From Streptomyces scabiei 87.22 (GTDB lineage: Bacteria; Actinomycetota; Actinomycetes; Streptomycetales; Streptomycetaceae): 64,000 nucleotides of DNA. Shown one piece after another: positions 60,432 to 64,000 of the stretch. Each line of letters begins with the position of its first letter. Position 1 is the first letter of the stretch. The translations under genes were made by a program, and so were the position numbers. The notes under the pieces are model-generated. The model searched no databases and was not told the DNA's origin. It saw only the letters and a program-made list of their open reading frames with translations. The stretch is taken from assembly GCF_000091305.1 (NCBI RefSeq), contig NC_013929.1:868001-932000 (forward strand), given 5' to 3'.

Positions 60432-61727
60432 TCAGCTCGGCGGGCGGCTCCGGGAGGCGGCCGGGAGCACGGCGAGGACCGCCCAGCCGGGTCCGTCCTC
60501 GCGCGGGCGGGCCTGGATACGGCCGCCGAGCGCGGTCACCCGCTCGGTGAGGCCGACGAGTCCGAACCCGCCGCCCCGGGCGGCCTCCGGCAGCCGGGCG
60601 CCGCCGCGTCCGTCGTCACGGACCAGGACCTCCAGGTCGCCCCGGGCGTAGCGGAGGTCGACGGTGACCTCGGTGGCGTCGGCCGCGTGCCGGCGCACGT
60701 TCGTCAGGGCCTCCTGCACCACGCGGAAGGCGGCGGCCTGCACCTCGTGCGGCAGGTCGGCGGGGACGGAGGGGTCGTGGCGCAGCAGGGCGGTGTGCCC
60801 GTCGACCCCGCCGACTCCGTCGAAGCCGCGCACCAGTTCGTCGACGCCCGCCAGGTCCCCGACCGGCCGCCGGTCGCCGGTCGTCGTCTCCTCCCCGTGG
60901 TCGCGCAGGACGCCGACCGTGCGGCGCATCGAGGCCAGCGCCTCGGTCGCGGCCCGCTCGATGCCCGCGAGGACGGGGTCGAGCCTCCCCCAGACTTCGT
61001 CCGGGGGGACCCCCGTCTCGCTTCGCTGGGATTCGGTGCCGGCCATCATCCGGGCGACCTGGCTCTGCACGAGGATGCCGGTCACGTGGTGGGCGACGAA
61101 GTCGTGCAGGTCGGCGGCCATGGCGAGGCGCTCCGCGCGGCGGGTCTCGGTGACGATCCGGTTGCGCCGGTTGTCCAGGGTCCGCAGGTAGGCGGCGACG
61201 CCGGCGGCAACGCCGCCCAGGAGGAACAGGAGCAGGGCGGCGCCGACATTGGCGCTGTCGTCGGGCCTGAGGACGAAGTACGGCAGCGTGAGCATGCCCA
61301 GGGTGAGACCGTCGAGGAGTCCGCACGCCAGCGCCCAGCCGGGCGTACAGGTGCGGACGGCGACGACCAGGGCGCACACCAGCAGGGCCGCCTGTCCCAC
61401 GCCGAAGCCGCCGCTGTCCCGGGCCAGGACGAGGACCACGACATTGGTCAGCGCGGCGAGGGCCGGTACACCGGCGCGGACCTGCGGTGTCACCCAGGCC
61501 GGCCGGCGACGCTCGGGCCACAGCAGTGCCAGGAGACCGGCGGCCAGGGAGAACAGGTGCAGCCACGGGCTGCCGCTGTCGGCGTCCGTCGCCAGGAGGA
61601 GGAAGTCGGACAGGCAGGCCAGGTACAGGGCGACGATGCCGCCGCCCCGGACACAGCCGGCCCGGGCGGGACGCGCCCGGGGGCCGGCGTCCTCCGCGGG
61701 TTCGTCGCTGTCGAGCACGAGGTTCAC
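60432..61727 (-). CDS. Membrane sensor histidine kinase, NarL/DesK (HisKA_3) class
   Basis: 431 residues from GTG 61727 (61736 is an in-frame alternative; neither has a clear ribosome site). Five or six helices fill about 28-175 (VALYLACLSDFLLLA, LFSLAAGLLALLW, VGQAALLVCALVVAV, VGAALLLFLLGGVAAGVAAYL). The phosphoacceptor is AADLHDFVAHHVTGI (His near 202), and the ATPase has EALTNVRRHA, RDDGRGG and GGFGLVGLTERVTALGG. A stretch GTESQRSETGVPPDEVWGRLDP (about 221-242) is encoded by a repeat element inserted in frame between the first two helices of the dimerisation domain. The response regulator is divergent at 61890. Confidence 0.92.
   Translation of the reverse strand: MNLVLDSDEPAEDAGPRARPARAGCVRGGGIVALYLACLSDFLLLATDADSGSPWLHLFSLAAGLLALLWPERRRPAWVTPQVRAGVPALAALTNVVVLVLARDSGGFGVGQAALLVCALVVAVRTCTPGWALACGLLDGLTLGMLTLPYFVLRPDDSANVGAALLLFLLGGVAAGVAAYLRTLDNRRNRIVTETRRAERLAMAADLHDFVAHHVTGILVQSQVARMMAGTESQRSETGVPPDEVWGRLDPVLAGIERAATEALASMRRTVGVLRDHGEETTTGDRRPVGDLAGVDELVRGFDGVGGVDGHTALLRHDPSVPADLPHEVQAAAFRVVQEALTNVRRHAADATEVTVDLRYARGDLEVLVRDDGRGGARLPEAARGGGFGLVGLTERVTALGGRIQARPREDGPGWAVLAVLPAASRSRPPS
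60984..61031. repeat. Streptomyces palindromic mini-repeat inside the kinase gene
   Basis: The stretch cctcccccagacttcgtccg with the following ggggggaccccc and gtctcgcttcgctggga contains CCCCC/GGGGGG dyads. It resembles small palindromic elements scattered in Streptomyces genomes (cccccagacttcg type). It keeps the reading frame and adds about 16-20 residues to the kinase linker. Confidence 0.6.
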
Positions 61728-61889
61728 GCCGCTCACAGTAGGCACCGCCGCCGGTCCCCGTATCGGCCGTACGGCCGAGCCGCCGTCCGAGGCGTGCGGG
61801 AAGCCTGACCGTTCGGCCGAGGCGGGCGCCCCCGTCGCGGCCCCCCTCCCGTGTCCCGGCTTCCCCGCGCGCTCGGGCATGATGCGCCC

Positions 61890-62627
61890 ATGAACGACCG
61901 CAGCCCGATCCGGGTCCTGATCGCCGACGACCAGGACATGGTCCGCACCGGCTTCCGTTTCTTCCTCGACGCGCAGCCGGACATCACGGTGGTCGCCGAG
62001 GCCGCCGACGGCGAGACGGCCGTGCGGCTGGCCCGCGAGCTGCGGCCCGACGTGTGTCTGCTGGACATCCGGATGCCGAGGCTGGACGGTCTGGAGGCGA
62101 CCCGGCTGCTGGCCGGTCCGGGTGTCGCCGATCCGCTGCGGGTGGTGGTGGTGACGACGTTCGACCTCGACGAGTACGTCTACGGGGCGCTGCGCGGCGG
62201 CGCCTGCGGCTTCCTGCTCAAGGACTCGGGGCCGACCCTGCTGGCCGAGGCCGTCCGGGCGGCCGCGGCGGGGGACGCGTTGGTGTCGCCGTCGGTGACG
62301 GTCCGGCTGCTCCGGCACGTCACGGCGGAGAAGGCGGAGGCGCCGGAAAGGAAGGAAAAGACGGGGAGGGCGGAGAAGAGGCGGCAGGAGGGCGGGGCGG
62401 GCCCCGGTGCCCCGCGCTCGCAGGAGGCGCTGACCGAGCGGGAACTCGACGTGGTGCGCCTGGTCGCGCTCGGGCACACCAACGCCGAGATCGCCGCCTC
62501 GATGTTCGTCTCCCTCTCCACGGTCAAGACGCACCTCGGCAGCATCCAGCTGAAGCTCGCCGCCCGGAACCGGGTGGAGATCGCCGCGTGGGCGTGGCGG
62601 ACGGGGCATGCGGGCAAGCAGGGATGA
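61890..62627 (+). CDS. NarL/FixJ-family response regulator
   Basis: 245 residues from ATG 61890. The receiver has RVLIADDQDMVRTGF (about 8-22), phosphoacceptor in CLLDIRMPRLDG (about 55-66) and Lys in GFLLKDSGP (about 109-117). A charged linker (KAEAPERKEKTGRAEKRRQEGG, about 148-170) is unusually long. The LuxR-type helix-turn-helix is LTERELDVVRLVALGHTNAEIAASMFVSLSTVKTHLGSI-like (about 182-220). It pairs with the divergent kinase at 60432-61727; this head-to-head layout, with a shared 162-base promoter region, differs from the usual kinase-regulator operon. Confidence 0.93.
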   Translation: MNDRSPIRVLIADDQDMVRTGFRFFLDAQPDITVVAEAADGETAVRLARELRPDVCLLDIRMPRLDGLEATRLLAGPGVADPLRVVVVTTFDLDEYVYGALRGGACGFLLKDSGPTLLAEAVRAAAAGDALVSPSVTVRLLRHVTAEKAEAPERKEKTGRAEKRRQEGGAGPGAPRSQEALTERELDVVRLVALGHTNAEIAASMFVSLSTVKTHLGSIQLKLAARNRVEIAAWAWRTGHAGKQG

Positions 62628-62711
62628 CGGCCCGCCGGTGAGCCGGGAAGGGCTGCGCGGGGCCCTCGGAGTGAGGCGAGGCCCTCGGAGTGCCGCGGGC
62701 CCTCGGGGTGT

Positions 62712-63101
62712 CTACGGCGTGAGGGTGACGCGGATGCCGACCGTGCCGTCGGAGCCCCGGCGCAGTCGGCTGCCGAGCAGGGTGAGGCGGCCGAGGACGC
62801 CGTACTTGCGGGCGATCAGACCGCGGTAGGCGGCGGAGCCGGCCGCGTCCAGGATCTCGGCGCGTGCGGGCACGTTGCCGCCGGTGGGGTTGCCCCGCAC
62901 GTCGCAGGGGCCGACCAGGACGTCGGCGCGGTTGCGGACGCGCTTGACCTTCCAGGAGTCCGCCACCGTCCAGACACCGAGCGCGTCCCCGTCCCGTACC
63001 ACCCACACCGGCGTCGGGACGGTGGTGCCGTTCTTGCGGTAGGTGGTGAGCAGCAGGTACTTGCCCGCGCCGAGCGCGTCGAGCGAGGTGTCGTCAGCCA
63101 T
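62712..63101 (-). CDS. PPOX-class (pyridoxamine 5'-phosphate oxidase-like, F420-dependent) protein
   Basis: 129 residues from ATG 63101. It has YLLLTTYRKNGTTVPTPVWVVRDGDALGVWT (about 15-45), KVKRVRNRADVLVGPCDVRGN (about 51-71) and ARKYGVLGRLTLL near the end. These are the strands of the split-barrel flavin/F420-binding fold. Its length fits the FDOR-B-type F420-dependent reductases of actinobacteria. It would reduce an unknown substrate with F420H2 or flavin. Monocistronic, lying upstream of the response regulator's convergent end. Confidence 0.85.
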   Translation of the reverse strand: MADDTSLDALGAGKYLLLTTYRKNGTTVPTPVWVVRDGDALGVWTVADSWKVKRVRNRADVLVGPCDVRGNPTGGNVPARAEILDAAGSAAYRGLIARKYGVLGRLTLLGSRLRRGSDGTVGIRVTLTP

Positions 63102-63217
63102 GGCGGGAGTCTAGGGCCCTTCTGACGGATCCCCGTGGGAGGAGGACCCTCCCCGGGTGCGCGGGCGCCGGAAGGGACCGGCGGCCGGGCACCCGGGTGC
63201 GGACGGGCACAGCGGTG

Positions 63218-63853
63218 TCAGTCGAGCAGCCCGTCGTAGTCGGGCAGCTTGTACGTGCGCTCGGCGTGACCGCCGACCAGGTCGGTGGTGTTGTTGCCGA
63301 CGTTGGCGATGATCGTGTAGCCGTCGGACTCGATGTCCGCGCGCGAGGCGGTCTTGTAGGCCGAGACCTCGGCGAACAGGTCGGGCAGGTCACGGACGTA
63401 CAGGCCGTCGACGGGGTAGCCGACGTTCTTCAGGTTCCACTTGGTGACGCTCTCGATGATGCCCGGCCGGGCGGTGACGAAGAAGACGGCTACCCCGCGG
63501 GACTTGGCGTACGTGGCCAGCGCGAGGGAGGGCTTCAGGGCCGGGGTCGGCAGCTGGTACCAGGGCGTGTAGTGCGTCTCCAGCGTCGTGTTGTCGATGT
63601 CGAAGACGATGGCGAGCTTCTGCCCCGAGGAGTTCGCGGTGCGCTGCTGGACGTACGGCGTCGCCGTGTCGACGACGGCCTTCACGTCCTTCTGCCAGGT
63701 GGCGTAGTCCACCTCGGCGGCCGCCGCGGTGGCGGCCGTGGTCCCGCTCTGCGCGGCGGCCGCGGGCACCGCCGCGGTCACCGAACCGCCCAGACCCAGT
63801 ACGGCCACCGCGGCGACCGTCGTGATGCGGCGTCCCACACCGCTTCCTGTCAT
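63218..63853 (-). CDS. Secreted HAD-family acid phosphatase (class B/IIIB type)
   Basis: 211 residues from ATG 63853 behind GGGGACG; an in-frame ATG at 63874 lacks a site. The signal peptide is GRRITTVAAVAVLGLGGSVTAAVPAAAA. The mature protein has LAIVFDIDNTTLETHY (nucleophile Asp and second Asp, about 81-96), VAVFFVTARPGIIESVTKWNLKNVGY (Thr/Arg motif II, about 121-146), YKTASRADIE (Lys motif III) and GYTIIANVGNNTTDLVGGHA (acidic motif IV, with NVGNNxxD). It likely removes phosphate from nucleotides or other monoesters outside the cell. Monocistronic. Confidence 0.92.
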   Translation of the reverse strand: MTGSGVGRRITTVAAVAVLGLGGSVTAAVPAAAAQSGTTAATAAAAEVDYATWQKDVKAVVDTATPYVQQRTANSSGQKLAIVFDIDNTTLETHYTPWYQLPTPALKPSLALATYAKSRGVAVFFVTARPGIIESVTKWNLKNVGYPVDGLYVRDLPDLFAEVSAYKTASRADIESDGYTIIANVGNNTTDLVGGHAERTYKLPDYDGLLD

Positions 63854-63968
63854 GTTCGTCCCCTTTTTTCTCATGTCGACGCGGCGAGGCCGTCACCGTC
63901 CCCGCCGCGCTCGTCATGGTCATGCCCAATGGTGGCCGGGAGACTACCCAAGAGTTACCGGTTGGTAG

Positions 63969-63987
63969 AAGGGTCGCGACAACCCTT
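63969..63987. promoter_or_regulatory. Inverted repeat AAGGGT-cgcgaca-ACCCTT upstream of the phosphatase gene
   Basis: Perfect 6-bp arms with a 7-base spacer lie 116 bases before the ATG at 63853, close to the right window edge. It may be an operator or the end of a gene outside the window. No good PHO-box repeat (GTTCACC-type) was seen by eye. Confidence 0.3.
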
Positions 63988-64000
63988 GTTCCACAGCCCG

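Overview
The window is a very GC-rich (roughly 70% or more by eye) chromosomal segment from a Streptomyces-type actinomycete. Signs are the G/C-ending codon use, frequent GTG starts, GTGA/ATGA gene overlaps, ANTAR/GAF and SpoIIE-type PP2C/RsbW-like regulators, an LAXTG (sortase E-type) surface protein, and two copies of the CGCAGTTCCCCGCGCCCC intergenic repeat. I saw no rRNA or tRNA gene, CRISPR array, transposase or phage gene. Apart from two decayed loci the genes look intact.

Layout. 0-4 kb: a two-component system cut by the left edge and a wall-anchored DUF1996 protein. 4-13 kb: a large PAS/GAF/PP2C/ATPase regulator, then housekeeping-like genes (Gfo/Idh oxidoreductase, hydrolase, aldo/keto reductase, FprA-like ferredoxin-NADP reductase, YrdC/Sua5-like protein). 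13-20 kb: a DUF6745 gene pair divergent from a tightly coupled five-gene operon of the STM4015-4014-4013-4012-4011 families (LRR protein, ATP-grasp, alkaline-phosphatase-fold hydrolase, two radical SAM enzymes). 20-24.4 kb: a CitA/CitB-type two-component system divergent from a TctC-type binding protein whose tctB/tctA permease genes appear to survive only as a scar. 25-30 kb: acyl-CoA synthetase, DUF4032 protein, universal stress protein, VOC protein.

30.5-34 kb: a coupled three-gene redox/signalling module (response regulator fused to a thioredoxin-reductase-like flavoprotein; cNMP-binding sensor kinase; UBP-type zinc finger). 34-46.6 kb: a PLP dehydratase, a Tat-exported beta-propeller/amidohydrolase, small membrane proteins, an RpiR regulator, a TerD-CAP-CAP fusion, a serine hydrolase, a HAD gene remnant and a GAF/ANTAR regulator. 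46.7-55 kb: a carbohydrate locus comprising a P-loop kinase, a four-gene ABC importer plus heparinase-like operon, a ROK regulator and a divergent BadF-type sugar kinase, with several palindromes at the promoters. 55-64 kb: a Tat-exported PAP2/vanadium-haloperoxidase-fold protein with an autotransporter-like repeat, a second PP2C regulator, a peptidoglycan-binding membrane protein, a divergent NarL-type two-component pair, a PPOX protein and a secreted HAD phosphatase.

The strongest candidates for undescribed biology are the STM4011-4015 operon (15.0-20.3 kb) and the redox/cNMP/UBP trio (30.5-34.1 kb). Both have strict translational coupling and recognisable catalytic motifs, and I know of no established function for either. 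All functional statements come from motif reading; no database search was run.
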